This document shows, piece after piece, positions 44,348 through 56,773 of a DNA stretch of 64,000 nt. The notes under the pieces are model-generated. The model saw only the letters and a list, made by a program, of their open reading frames with translations, ran no database searches and was not told where the DNA came from. Position numbers and translations under genes: made by a program. Origin of the DNA: Mesocentrotus franciscanus (taxonomy: Eukaryota > Echinodermata > Echinoidea > Camarodonta > Strongylocentrotidae); contig CP137671.1 of the NCBI GenBank assembly GCA_037976565.1, positions 12,709,229 through 12,773,228 on the forward strand, written 5' to 3'. How positions within the stretch are numbered: the stretch's first letter is position 1; each line of letters starts with the position of its first letter.

Positions 44348-44631
44348 ACCTCTGCCAGTTCTGCCAAACGAGAGGCTATGACTATCACTGTTATGTACTG
44401 TTATGAACTCTAAAATGTATATTGTGCAGGTTCTACCCATTGATAATATTTTCATGCCAGATTAGACAATGTGACACCAAATTAACCTCGTGCATTGGAT
44501 TTTCAAAGTTTCATTTATGAAGATTGATTTATGAAAATTAACATTTACCTAGTGAAACCGAACAGGTGAACTATCATTACTATATACGGAAAGGAAACAA
44601 AATATATTACCCATGCACCAACCTGATTTAA

Positions 44632-45373
44632 CCCTAATAAGGCCGGGCTATTTGAGTTCTTAATACGGGGGGCCATTATGGCCCCCTAAGATCTCGGCCG
44701 TGAAACGGCCGATCGCCGCGAAAATTTGCATGCATGTCAAGTGAAGTGTATAGAATACTATAGCAATTTCAATTTTTTGAAAAATTACTCATTTGCATAT
44801 TTATGGTAAATTATGCAAATAAGGTCAAAAAAATTCATATTTTTACCCATAAATCATATATTCTTCATATTTAAGCTTTCTTTTCCACTACATATATTTG
44901 TTAGACCATTTGGAATAATAATACGAAAAAAAATTTGGAAAGCTAGGTTATTCCTTATGTTATCTCTTGTTTTGATAATTTCTTATGTATTTCATTGTTT
45001 TTTTAACTTATGTATTTCATTGTTTTTGTTGTTTTATTTCATTTCTAACTATAATTTAACTATTTTGACCCCAAAACAAACACCTAAACTTTAAACAAGA
45101 CCAAATAACCAATGTTTTATCTCTTTTAGGAAAAATGATATTTCCATATGTTTTGTACACAAATCACGAAAATGAGCGATTTTCGGGCCGACATGTAAAG
45201 ACAAAAGGTCACGTGACTTTGTAACGGTAGGTCCGATTTTCAAAAAATTGTTTTAAAAGATGCGCAAGACTCGAAAGAATAAAGTCATGAAGCGGCGGGG
45301 CGTCATCCGTATGCGTTCCCGAACAATCAGAAAAATCGCGGAGGGGGCCATGATGGCCCCGGCCTTATTAGGG
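44632..45373. mobile_element. 742-bp non-autonomous piggyBac-type element
   Basis: The ends are CCCTAATAAGGCCGGG and its exact reverse complement (16 bp), flanked by TTAA on each side (44,628-31 and 45,374-77). TTAA duplication with CCC...GGG ends is the hallmark of the piggyBac superfamily. Copy A has the uninterrupted site at about 3836-3842. A subterminal GC-rich palindrome (GGGGGGCCATTATGGCCCCC on the left, GGGGGCCATGATGGCCCC on the right) occurs just inside each end. It has no transposase. Confidence 0.85.
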
Positions 45374-45655
45374 TTAAGGGAATATATTTTGATGCTCAAT
45401 AAACTGCATTTTCATTAGAATTATTTTATTAAGTAGGGCTATAGTATTCAGGAGGGCATTAAATTCAAAATCTCTTATGACAACAAAAAAAAGAAAGAAA
45501 GAAAGAAAAAGAAAACAAACAGTACTTTGTATGAAAAATGTGTAACACACATTCTTTTTTTAAAAGCAAAATGTGCCAAACTTTTTTGTACCATCAGACA
45601 TTTAAACTCAACTGAAAATTATTCGTAAGATATTTTAAATACATGTATATGTTTA

Positions 45656-47734
45656 CAGGCCCGTCGGAGCCGCTACGGGGATTGACCGTACCACTTTTCA
45701 GCCTTAAAAAGAGAAGAAAAAAGGAGAGAGATAGGGAGAAGAAAAGAGAAGAGAAAAGGAGAGATAGAGAGGGAGAAGAAAAGAGAAGAGAAAAGAAGAG
45801 AGAAGGTGGGAGGATGATAAATGTCATGTAGGCTGATCGTAGGCTTATCACTAGCTTAATGGAAGAACACGAACATCGAAGTGACTTTGCCCTTTTTTGC
45901 ATTATTATGAAACGCATTATCACATAAACCGAAAGACTGCATATTATATACCACAAAACTTTTTCATCCAATCGCAAATCTTTAAAATAATATCCTCAAG
46001 AAAGTGATAAATTAAGCTCGCCACCTGACCGTGGAAACTCCTATTTATAGGTTAAGCCTATATACACTTTCCCGCCCATTTTCGTCACATCTTCATTCAA
46101 TTTTTAAAAATTTGCTTTCAATTCCAACTAAACTAAACGTAGGACACGATCATTCGAACACCATTCTTCCCGCCCTTCTCTGGTAAATTCATGGGACAAC
46201 CAGGGCCTATACGGCATTTTGGCGGGTGTATTTACGAATGTGCACTGGTGCACAAGGAAATCATTATTCCACTCACCGTGCGTACTGGCGGGGGGGGGGC
46301 AACAAACGTGATTTATTTCTAATTCGATACCAATGATTTTCAAATGTTGCCGAAATGACATGATTTTCCGGAATTTTTTCTAAATTTTTTGTAAATCATA
46401 CTTTTTCATGCGTTTGTTGGTAAATGATAAATTCCCAAATTTACAGTCAGGCAAAAAATATGCAAAGGCGGGCCCCTTGATGCTCATCTGACCGTAATTT
46501 AATGCTTAAAACCCCTGAGCTTCTGGGGGCTCCGCTCCCTGGACCCCAAGCCAAATATTGACCTGGCAGTATCACAAATAAGGTATCAAAAATTAAATAT
46601 GCTCATCTGACCGTGATTCAATGCCTAAAACCCCTGGGCTTCTAGGGTTCCCCCCCCCCTGGACCCTACCATGGGCCCTAAGGCGGGCCGTTAGATTTTC
46701 ATCTGACCGTAATTTAATGTTTAAAACCCCTGAGCTTCTGGGGGCGGAAGCCAACTAGTGACCTGCCAGTGACATAACTCTATCAAAATATGCTCATCTG
46801 AGCGTTACTAAAATGCCTAAAATCCTGGGCTTGCGGGGACTCCGCCCCTGGACGCAAATCTGACCGTGATTAAATGCCTAAAACCTCTGAGCTTCCGGGG
46901 GCACTGCTCCCTTGACCCCATCAAGGGCCCTAAGGCGGGCCCCTGGATGCTCATTTTGACAGTGATTCAATGCCTAAAACTCCTGAGCTTCCGGGGGCTC
47001 CGCCCCCTGAACCCCAAGCCAATTACTAGTAGTGCATGACCTACTGACCGTAATTTAATGCTTAAATCATAATTATGAGCTTCTGGGGGCTCCGCTCCAG
47101 CATGGACTCCAAGCCAATTAGTGACCTGCCATTGTCACAAATAAGGTATCAAAATATGCTTATCTGATCGTTATTAAATGCCTAAAACCCCTGAGCTTGC
47201 GAGGGCTCCGCCCCTGGATGCTCATTTTGACAGTGATTCAATGCCTAAAATCCCTGAGCTTCCGGGGGCTCCGCCCCCTGAACCCCAATCCAATTACTAG
47301 TAGTGCATGACCTGCTAGTATCACAAATAAGGTATCAAAATATGCTCCTGAGCTTCTGGGGGCTCCGCCCCTTGACCCCCTTTGCCCCTGGAACCCATGC
47401 CAATTCACACTCCACTCACTTCGCACGCTACGCTCTACCTGATCGTAAATACTTTAGCCCCCCCCCCCCACTTTGAAAAACACTCCGCGGGGCCTGCATG
47501 TAACATAAGAGTAGTGGTGATGCGGAGTTTTTTGTTCTGCCCCCCCCCCCAACGTTTTTGCTCATTACGCCACTGAATTTCCACTTGTATCAATTTAGCA
47601 TGGAAATTGCTATTTCATTTTTCAAAATGCAAGAGCTTCAAGGGAGCTTCGCCTCCCACGCGGGGCTCTACCTCTTCGAACCCGACCCCGACCACTGAAA
47701 CCGTACCACTTTTAAATTACTTCCGACGGGCCTG
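45656..47734. mobile_element. 2,079-bp hAT-type element, 8-bp target duplication
   Basis: The ends CAGGCCCGTCGGA and TCCGACGGGCCTG are inverted repeats (13 bp). TATGTTTA flanks both (45,648-55 and 47,735-42) and copy A has a single related site (about 4,122-4,130). An 8-bp duplication with CAG...CTG ends indicates the hAT superfamily. ACCGTACCACTTTT occurs just inside both ends in direct orientation. The interior has no transposase. It contains a purine-rich run (45,710-45,810) and a second nested hAT-type end with its GC-rich array. Confidence 0.85.
46470..47574 (-). mobile_element. GC-rich array plus hAT-type end, copy 2 (nested)
   Basis: About eight units carry CTGAGCTTCCGGGGGCTCCG, CCCCCTG, CCAATTAGTGACCTGCCAGT, CACAAATAAGGTATCAAAAT and CATCTGACCGTAATTAA. 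They are followed by TACGCTCTACCTGATCGTAAATAC and the minus-strand terminus CAGTGGCGTAATGAGC at 47,574. It is the same family as 41,260-42,406. Units are longer and more numerous here, so the array has expanded. Confidence 0.7.
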
Positions 47735-49954
47735 TATGTTTATGAAACCTTTTGATGTTATACTGTTTTTTTACAAATTCATAAGGCAATCATCTAGTCC
47801 AATGTCAGATATTGCCATGTTTTATAAATGTTTTCCACTTTATAATGTACAATTTTAAGTACAGACAAAACAATGCTATTAACATTATTTTTGGTTGTTA
47901 GTGTCAAACACATTTGGTACCTGCCATTTCAAGAAGCATTCATAATACTTATGTGATATTTATCAGTAATTACATACTTGTAAGCAGTTCTTTCAATTCC
48001 TATTTATGCAATAAACAAATATCATAATGCTAAATATATTACTCAAATATCATGTTATGCATAATATTGATATTGTTCATTATATGATAATGGTAACAAT
48101 CCAGTGATTATTGTTGTTTCATTCATGTATACTTGTATACAGCTTTTGTGAAATACTTTTTTAGACAACTTGACTTTTCAACATTTTTTTAAAATTTCGA
48201 ATTATCTTTTTATTGTCATCATTCTGTAAAGAATATACCATAGTGTATGATCATACATGTACATGTTTAATAAAAGGACATGATTTTAAGCTAAAAAGCT
48301 GAAAAAGGGGGTATGAGTTCTTTAAATTCATACTTTGCTAATGGTCTAATACATTACATTTTGTACATGTGTCTGTCATAATGTACTAGCTGGGAAATAT
48401 TACAGATTCAAGAGATATGTGCTTGTCAGAATATTACACATTATGTATGGGTACAAATTAAACATTATTTAATATGTACATCTATTTTGTCTATTTTTGT
48501 GTAATATTTGATAAAACACTTTAAGTAATTTTCAGCTCAAGCTAAATCATGGTGATTGGTAAACTGTGCCCAGTACAGACATTGCAATTTATGACATTGA
48601 AATTGTGCAAGTAGCCTACAGTATTTGACAAAGTACTGTATGTTTGAAATATATTAATAATATAAATAATAATGTGAATGCTTAGGTCAAAAATTGGCAA
48701 ATAACAAATAATTTAATAATCAACCCTTTTTGTGTTGTAAGCTACATTTCTGTATTTTTAAAATATGTCTGGTTTTAATGCTAGTTTTTAGCAAATTTTT
48801 GTGTCAATTATTTGTTTTAACCATTCAGAAGGTGTGTCAAGCTGCGCATGAATGATATTTAATTGTGAGAATTCTGAATATTTAATAACATGTTTTAGGT
48901 TATGTGTAAGTATTTACCCATATACATGTATTATTTATTATATTTATTCTTTTCTTGTATGTTGTCAACTTGTTGAAATATGTTATGCATATTATACTCT
49001 TGCTTTATAAGAAACGGAAAAAAGGGTTTTATGCCTCCTTGACTGTGATTACATGATACAACTGCATGGGCGAAATAATGTGTGAATATTACAATTACAT
49101 TGAAAAGAATCTGTTTAGGTTACAGTTTAATGATTATGTTTTTAGAAATAATAAACAGTGTTAAGGAAAGTCATTATGAATAAACAGATCATTTTGATCT
49201 CTTTGATAAAATTATTTGCTCTCTCATTTTCTCTATTACATATATTAGATTGCAACTCCAAACTTAAATTGTTCTTTACCAATGTGTCTTTCCATGGGAT
49301 TGGGGCTATTTACGTGACTTACCAGAAGTGAGAAACTATGTCTCCTACCAACAATAGCAATGTTTGCTGTATTGAGTTAGCATTAAAAAAAAACATAGCC
49401 AACTATGTTTTGAAGTACCCTATCTTCATGGTGAATCAATATTATAAACCCAAAGTTTATATAATGTTATAAATGTGATGTCCATGTAACGCCGGTAAAA
49501 AAACACCCCAAAATGCATACTAAGCAAAGATTTAGAACAGGAGCAAATGAAGCAGGAATGATTTTGGCAGGGCACTACTGACCCTATATACTACTATTAA
49601 TGTTGCTTGCATAAAAAATCTTAAACTGATGATTTCAACTTCCATGTACCAACGTTTAAATGGACATTGTCATATTTTTTGCCCGAACCTCATGGAATGA
49701 CCCGAATGTCAGTTAGTCTGATTAGTCAGAAATGAAAACAATTCTATAACTTAATACAATGTGTATTTTTCAACTGGAATGTATATACAACTCAATAAGA
49801 AGACATGTGAAATAAATCTTATCCTTGAAATGTGTACACGTCTAATTGAATGTAATGACATTTATTATTCTTCTTTTCACTTTGTAGACAACATAACAGC
49901 AATTTAACTGTGAAATATGTTATATCTGTTTTGATTTGAAAGTTGTAGATGGGG

Positions 49955-50560
49955 ATGATTATAATGGAGGCGATGATATCGTCATCGATAGTATCGTATT
50001 GGTGATGTTAGAGGAAATGATACAGATATTGGGGATGAGAATGGTGTTGATGATGATGATGATAATGATGATAATGATGGTGATGATAATGATGGTGATG
50101 ATGATGATGAGGATGATGATGATGATGATGGTTATATGATGATCGTGATGATGAGGATGATGATGGTGATGAGGATGATGATGGTGATGATAATGACGCA
50201 TGGTGACGATGGTGACGATGATAATGGTGATGATAATGATGTTGATGATGAGGAGGATGATGGTGATTATAATGGTGATGATATGATAATAATGATGATA
50301 ATGATGCACGGTGACGATGATGGTGACGATGATAATGGTGATGATGATAATGATAATGTTGGTGATGATGAGGATGATGATGATGATGGTGATGGTAATA
50401 TGATGATGGTGATGATGAAGACGATGAGGATGATGGTGATAATGTTGATATGGTGGTGCTGCTGATGATGGTGATGGTGAATGAGATGGTTATGTTGATG
50501 GTGATGATGATCGAGGAGAATCAAGGAGCGAGGATGATGATGATAATGATCGATGATGAT
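49955..50560. repeat. GAT/GATGGT simple repeat, copy B (about 600 bp)
   Basis: The tract has interrupted GATGAT, GGTGAT and GACGAT triplets, with a higher-order GCA(T/C)GGTGACGATG(G/A)TGACG word repeated at about 50,199 and 50,307. Long Met/Asp ORFs on the plus strand and His/Ile ORFs on the minus strand are artefacts of the repeat. Confidence 0.95.
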
Positions 50561-51400
50561 GTTTGAAATACTGGAGGCAAATCGAAAATTATGTTCAGGA
50601 AGAAACGTGTGATGATGATGATGAGATTGAAAATATTGATCAGTTTTAAAAAAGCATTTTCTACATACATTAAAATTGTTAATGCACACATGCATACATT
50701 CTATTGAAAATCACTCACCGCGATCATATCCTTGTTTCTACAGGTAGCGGTAATCTCCTTTCATCAGTTCCTGTCCTCTATTTTATCTCGCTTTCCTAAT
50801 AATCTCCCGGCCCTTATGCTATAATATAGTCTAGCTGTCTCTCTAACGTACCCCTCCCTAGATACCCCTCTCCCTCTAGTCTCGATCTGTCTCTCCTTTT
50901 CTCACATTTCTCAAAGAAACTTTGAGGAGTTGACATGATCACACTGAATAATTAAAAGGAAGGGTGCATATGAGATCATGATAGCCTGAAGAAATAGTAA
51001 GATATGATAAGTGGGGCACTTTAAGGGATTTTGCAGCACAAAATCATATCCCATGTTTAGGGATTTTTTGCAAAAAGGTCACCCATAACCCAGTACCCAG
51101 CGGCACATTCCCGCGTATAGCGTATTAGGCCAGGACCCCCCCCCCGGATCTTACACACTTTCATATTTTCTTACCTGAAATTGAAAAGAAATGTGTCTTT
51201 CCAACTCCTTTTATAGTAGTGCCACCTCGTTTGAGGAAACAAAAAAGAATGAATCAGAATAAAATAAAACTGAGCCGATTTGTCGTGGGAGCATGGAACT
51301 CATGATGCCCAACTGATGACGAATACATGAAAACTTCCGTATTTTGGGGAAACTCCAAGAAACACATTAACATAACAAAAGAAGAAGAAAGGGCGTGGAC
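50561..51400. other. No gene recognised
   Basis: Mixed sequence with a pyrimidine-rich patch at about 50,750-50,910. No coding exon is evident. Confidence 0.5.
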
Positions 51401-51419
51401 CTTGGACCACTTAGTACCG

Positions 51420-51681
51420 TACCAACACGGTACGCACCGCCAGTTTTCGCAACGCTGGCGCCGCGCCGCATCGTATATATGATGTACATGTACAGTATGC
51501 GTCCCGCTTGAGCTAGCCGCGCCGAGACGTAGACTCGACTAGACATGTTTACACTGCGGGAATGAATTTTGGCGAAAACGGAAGCAGACTTTCATTTAGA
51601 ACGCAGGCGAAGACTTTTAAAAAGTTTCTGCAGTCACAATTAACTGGCAATTCGATATAATTTCTTCGAGAATCTATAGTA
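51420..51681 (+). promoter_or_regulatory. CpG-rich patch, possible promoter and non-coding first exon
   Basis: In an AT-rich setting this 260-bp patch is GC- and CpG-rich (CGCAACGCTGGCGCCGCGCC). It has a TATA-like CGTATATATGATG, an E2F-like TTTTGGCGAAAA and, at the right edge, a consensus donor CTATA|GTAAGTAG near 51,680. It could be the start of a plus-strand transcript, perhaps of the CNB-fold gene 9 kb downstream. There is no direct evidence for that link. Confidence 0.3.
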
Positions 51682-51689
51682 AGTAGTGT

Positions 51690-52147
51690 AGCCTATACTT
51701 TCTAGTTATTTCATTCGATTGGCTTTCTTGAATCGTCAATTTAAATGCCTGTGCATGTGTGTGACTGTGAACGATGGGTTGATTGTTGTGGTTGGCTGAG
51801 TGAATTACCCCCGTGACTTTAGGGGGAGAACTGAGAGCTCCGACGGGCCGGCTGGGCCCTAGGGTTAATGGCTTGTAACGCGTAACGGGTATGAATGAGG
51901 AGCTTGAACTCTGTCATGTGTATGGGATCATAAAGATTTTACTTGGAACTGATTAAGAAATGGGCAATATATGGATATAGGCCCCACAACTTACCCGTCT
52001 TGTAATCGATTACATATCATCTTAGGTCTAGACTTCTAACTTCAGCCGACTCACTATACTTGTGATCGAGGCCCGCGCAACAGCATTGCGCACAATTCAA
52101 CACAGCACCAGGGCCTGTATCACGAGTATATACCATGGAGCTCTCTT
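51690..52147. other. No gene recognised
   Basis: Mixed composition downstream of the donor-like site. I see no exon or repeat. Confidence 0.4.
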
Positions 52148-52540
52148 AATACATGTACCGTACCCTGCCCGGTTTCCGCCCGATAGGCAGTTTTTCTCAG
52201 ATAACTTCTCTGAAAATGAATTATACAGGCGCTAATGTATATCGATTTGTAGCCGAAATTCTAGCGAATCCAACCATGTCTTTCTTACGCCTGAAATCGT
52301 ACGCGATTGTCCGTAGTGCGCCGTCTGCGTGAGGCATTTTCCTTGCCTATTACCGCCTAGACCCGTCCTAATTCCGCCCAATGGTGGGCGCGCATCAAAA
52401 GTATAGAAAAAGGAAACATCTCGGGTACACCGTAGGCCAAATAAAATTGCTTCCCACGGTACTACTCGGAGTTTGATCTACATGTTAGTTTGATAATTGA
52501 TATTTCTTTCTTTATTTCTTCTTTTGCCTCTGTAGGCCTA

Positions 52541-52920
52541 CTAATAATGCCAGTTCACTGTTATTCATCATTATGCAACACTTTCTATTCATCATATTAT
52601 TCTTTCAGATATATATTTTTTCTTTTTACTCATTATATTTTCATTTCACTCTGTACTAATAATGCCATTTCACTGTTATTCACCACTTGCAATCAATCAT
52701 GCAACACTTTCTATTCATCATAATATTCTTTCAGATATATATTTTTTCGTTTCCTTTCACTCATTATATTTTCATTTCACTCTGCACTAATAATGCCAGT
52801 TCACTGTTATTCACTACTTGCAATCAATCATGCAACACTCTTTATACATCATAATATTCTTTATTATATATTTTTTTTCATTTCACTCATCTCACTATTC
52901 TCTTTAAAATATAACACCCT
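52541..52920. repeat. Three tandem copies of a 115-131 bp unit
   Basis: CTAATAATGCCA(G/T)TTCACTGTTATTCA starts units at 52,541, 52,656 and 52,787, each followed by ATGCAACACT and ATATATATTTTTT. The second and third units include a 16-bp segment (CTTGCAATCAATC) missing in the first. Confidence 0.9.
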
Positions 52921-54680
52921 GTATATATTTTTTAGTACAAAGGAAAATGAATGTTAAAATATTGTAACGAACATTAAAGATCCTCATACTCTCATTCGAA
53001 TTACATGTAGGTGTTCAAACATGTTATTTATTTCTTGACTGTTATTGCTGAATTAACGGTTCATGCACATTTTTCAATAAACAATGTCTTATCTAAAAAA
53101 TAAATTAAAAAATGTCAGTATACTGTAGTAAAGCTCATCAAAAAAATTAATGAGTATAACCAAATGTAGGAAAAAGTAACATACATGTCGAATGTTCTTT
53201 TACATGCACAAAGTCATTTTCACAATGCCCTTTTGTTTCATTTATAAAGAGTATCACCATTTTAGTTACATATTTAAAATAAAAGAAAAAGAAGTCAAAA
53301 TATCTTGATATAATTCCAATTTGGCTTTACATGCATCTGTAATGAATATCAACATTTCTAGCCACATATCAAAATATGAAATTACATCAAATAACAAGAC
53401 ATGCATAACTTTTTGCATATTGTATTTTTGCATCTGATAATAAACAGATCTATAATCAAACAGACATTACCATTTTAACTACATATCTGAAATGAAAAAC
53501 GAATCACTTGCAGATTGCATTTCGCAACACTAACTCTCTTCACCTATAACGAATATTAATACAAAAAGCAATACATTCTTCATAGATTATTTGATGTTCA
53601 GAATAATGATGATAATTGTTTTCAATAAAAGATCACATTTTTATATAGCCTAACATTTTCACATTCTGTTAAATGAAATTATTATACAATGCATGTATAT
53701 GGTCAACCAGTATTGAATGATTGATTCAATGAATGTCCAGAAAGAAAATCAGGGATTACATAAATATACAAAAACAAAAGGGAGAGAGTATTTCGTTGAT
53801 CATATCCATTGATTCAAGAAGCAACGTCACATCTCCGAGTATGTCAACTAGTAGTACAATTATTCATGACGTCCTCCTCATGCTGCAGATTTGGTCTTCT
53901 TTTAAAAATGAACTTCGCTTATGCGAAACTTTCATGTTCTTCTGAAAGTTTTTGTGTTGTTTCAATAACTTCATTTACATCTTTTTGTTAATGAATATAA
54001 TATAGGTTTAAATTGACCGCCCATGTTGATTAAAAAAAAACACTTTCAAGTTGCCAATGCAAAAGTGAGAGAAATACAAGTAAAATGTATGTAACATTGG
54101 AAATACAAATATAAAATTACATTTTCTTTTTCTGAACAAGCTACTGATTTATTCGCTCAAACCAAAATGATCGGATTGATGACAAGAACACTAATAGCTC
54201 GCTGTATTTGGTCGCAATAGATGTCATAAACCACCCTGTCTTGTTGCACATAATGATGATAAAAAAAAAAACCCAATACACACATAATGATGATAATACG
54301 GTGATCAAAAAAACCATTGGGATAAAAACACGCCATAATAATTTTATCGCCACAAAGGTAGCCTATATTGGGTTTGAATTAACTGATACAATAACGATAT
54401 ACAAATGAAAAAATTTACATCTTAGATACCCGGAATTTACCGTGTACTAGTAGCAAACTTGATCAAACACCAAAATTAAATTATAAAGAGAACAAAAATA
54501 TTAGTTACACACAATCTTGTTTTCAAGATGACATGGAAGCTGAAAATTAGAACAGAAATTAAAGTTGCATCAAATTTTCGAATTTTATAATTTTTTGACA
54601 ATCGTAATGTGAATGACTATCGTGACCGTAAAGACAGATAACTTTAGCAGTATTTGAAAAACAACATCAACAATTTTATT
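52921..54680. other. AT-rich, no gene seen
   Basis: No coding exon, RNA gene or ordered repeat is visible. Confidence 0.5.
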
Positions 54681-54687
54681 AACAAAA

Positions 54688-54815
54688 TTTGCATTTGAAA
54701 TCCACTTCAGCAATATATTTCATCCTCAATCTACGCAAAATAGTGCATTCCAAATGGATCCAGGTGTCACAATGATCACATTGTATCCACTGTCGTACTG
54801 GTGGGGGAAGGCGGG
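54688..54815 (-). pseudogene. PHD-finger fragment, probably from a retroelement
   Basis: The minus strand reads QWIQCDHCDTWIHLECT and, after about 17 residues, DFKCKFC and a stop. That is the second half of a PHD finger (CxxC-x2-WxHxxC, then CxxC). The first metal-binding half is absent. A TTAATAAAATT follows the stop. Many invertebrate retroelement proteins end or begin with such fingers, and the LINE at 24.7-32.4 kb has a related one. It is probably a relic. Confidence 0.55.
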
Positions 54816-55059
54816 CCGGCCCCCAAATAAAATTAAACCATGACTTATTTTCAATTCCATAATTATCCAAGTGATTTATAAATGTTCGTGATATCACATG
54901 ATTAAAAAAAAAAAAACGGTAAAAAATAGAATAATATTTACGCCCCAAAAATAGTGGTTCTCTCCACCACCCCCCCGCTTATTCACCGGCTTGATGAATC
55001 GCTGCTAAATATTTTCTAACGAATTGGGGGGAAAAAAGGTGCTCTCATACCCCCTGTCT

Positions 55060-55430
55060 CTTTTTCTCTTCCTTTTTTTGTTGTTGTTGCTCTTTCCTCT
55101 TCTTTAAGCTCTTCTTGAGTGCTTTTCATATTTGATTTTCTTCATTTTCTTTTTCATTTCTTTCAACTTCTTTCTTTCAGAATTTCGTCCTTTATTTTGG
55201 GTCAATTAAGCTTCCCTCCTTCTGTACCACTTGTCCCCTTTCTTGAGTCTCCTCCATGTCTCTCGTTTGGCCTCTGTTTTCTGCCGGCATTTCATGATCA
55301 TCTTCTGTCTGTGTTCTCCTTTTCTGTTCGACCTTGTCATTCTCTCTTGGCTTTCTTTCGTTCTTTATTTCTTTTTCTCGTGATCTTTTCCTCCATTCTT
55401 TTCCTCTTTTCCTCTATTTTCTTCAGCTGA
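55060..55430. repeat. Pyrimidine-rich low-complexity tract
   Basis: The plus strand is dominated by T and C with TTTCTTTC and CTTTTC words. The 103-residue plus-strand ORF here (Phe/Ser/Leu only) is due to this bias. Confidence 0.85.
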
Positions 55431-56583
55431 TCGCGTAAGTACGTACGCACGATCGATCGACGAAAGATTTGTTTATTTCTAAATTACTAGTAAGCGACAC
55501 GTACGGAAATAACTCTGTGTTCGGTGAGTAACTTTGAGATTATTCGGAATATTGAAAGCTGTCAAAAACTTACTCAACAACAACTTAGGAGTTACATGTA
55601 GGGCGATGGGAAAAAAAATAACCGAAGTTCATCTTAATCTTAATTGTTTTTATTGTATACGTATAGTATTGTGTATGTTTGGTATAAATGTATAGATTCG
55701 TTCGTTCTACATACGATAAAGAGCTTGTCATCATTAGTACGCGCCTATTAAGCGCCAGACGCGCAGGAGAAACTCGGCCGGTTGAATGGATGTTGCGCTC
55801 TTTTTGCAAAGCCTGTTCCCGTGGCCGCCTGGTGGGTGAGCAGAAAGCTATCTTATACGTGTGCAAACATGGGGGCGGAAATAGGGCAGGGGCATCACAG
55901 GGTGACATGGCCCAGTTCAAGCCTCGATAACTTTTTAAAAAATAATAATTTCCGCAAAAAATTGCTCAGGTAACACATCAGGAATTCTTACTTTCATATA
56001 TCTATAAAAAAAATTAAATCTGCCACTGCAATTTTTTTCTGATCGTTCTGATCATGAACTTGGTGTTTAAAAAAAAGTTTGATTCACACCTAAATAAGCG
56101 CAATGCTCACTGCTGCACATTGACGTCATTCGCGTATCCCCGTTCATTGCACCATCGACAGTGTACCATATTTCGTGCACACGTTCCTTACAACGTGTAT
56201 GCTGTCGTAGGCAAGTTAGTTGCATGCCTTCATCGCGCACCGTAGAAACTCGGGCGATGGAAGACGGCCGTTGTGTGTAATAAGCCACTGGTAACAGGGG
56301 GGCGGTAACTGGGCAGGGTACGGTACATGTATTTCATTTTACATGCAATTATAATTTATATGGTGGTGTGACCGTAGTTCGCGTGTGACCTCAGCTCAGT
56401 TCGCTATCTCAAAAATTCGGTAAAATTTCGAAAATCTGATACCACCAATAGAAAGATGAACCAAAACCAGAGACGTAACTTTATTTGGAATTGGGTGTGA
56501 AATTCTGAAAATATTGATATCGGCAAATTTTGCTGTCTTTTGCGTCTGTTTTGTCATCAAAATTGTACATGTATATACCTGTA

Positions 56584-56773
56584 CAGTCAAACCTGCTTTA
56601 GTGACCACCTGTCTACAAAGACCACCTGTCTACAAAGACCACCTTTTTTGTTTCCTTTGAAAATGGTTTCTCATTGAAACATGTACTAAAGGAACCTGTC
56701 TACAAAGACCACCTGTCTACAAAGACCACTTTTTGTGTTTCCCTTGGGTGGTCGCTATAGACAGGTTTGACTG
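56584..56773. mobile_element. 190-bp Tc1/mariner-pogo-type MITE, copy 2
   Basis: It has the same ends (CAGTCAAACCTG / CAGGTTTGACTG), the same length and the same internal CTGTCTACAAAGACCAC repeats as the copy at 24,058. It is flanked by TA at 56,582-83 and 56,774-75. It differs from copy 1 at only a few sites. Confidence 0.85.

Larger units (their letters stand above)
43110..50560. repeat. Copy B of the large direct repeat
   Basis: It aligns in order with 2590-6560. It begins in a minisatellite-type unit (TTCTGCCAGTTCTGCC at 43,120) and ends in a GAT-rich run. It is expanded by four insertions (293, 780, 742 and 2,079 bp) and by a longer GAT tract, and lacks about 820 bp present in copy A. 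Between insertions, similarity is high enough to follow base by base (for example 47,743-47,860 with 4,125-4,245). Confidence 0.85.
52148..56333. mobile_element. 4.2-kb segment bounded by about 33-bp inverted repeats
   Basis: The left AATACATGTACCGTACCCTG...CCCGGTTTCCGCCC and the right (reverse complement) AATACATGTACCGTACCCTG...CCCAGTTACCGCCC match at about 32 of 34 positions. Further copies of the GCCC...TTTCCGCCC word occur inside, at about 55,872 (GGGCGGAAATAGGGCAGGGG) and in looser form near 52,368. The interior shows no transposase. The segment may be one large element or two solo copies of a smaller one. The palindromic TACATGTA at each edge could be a target duplication. Confidence 0.5.

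Noticed and set aside
49936..50695. Met/Asp-rich and His/Ile-rich ORFs
   Set aside because: Products of the GAT triplet repeat, with no domain and no splice context.
55119..55430. 103-residue hydrophobic ORF as a membrane protein
   Set aside because: It arises from a pyrimidine-rich tract and is Phe/Ser/Leu only, without topology signals or a splice context.
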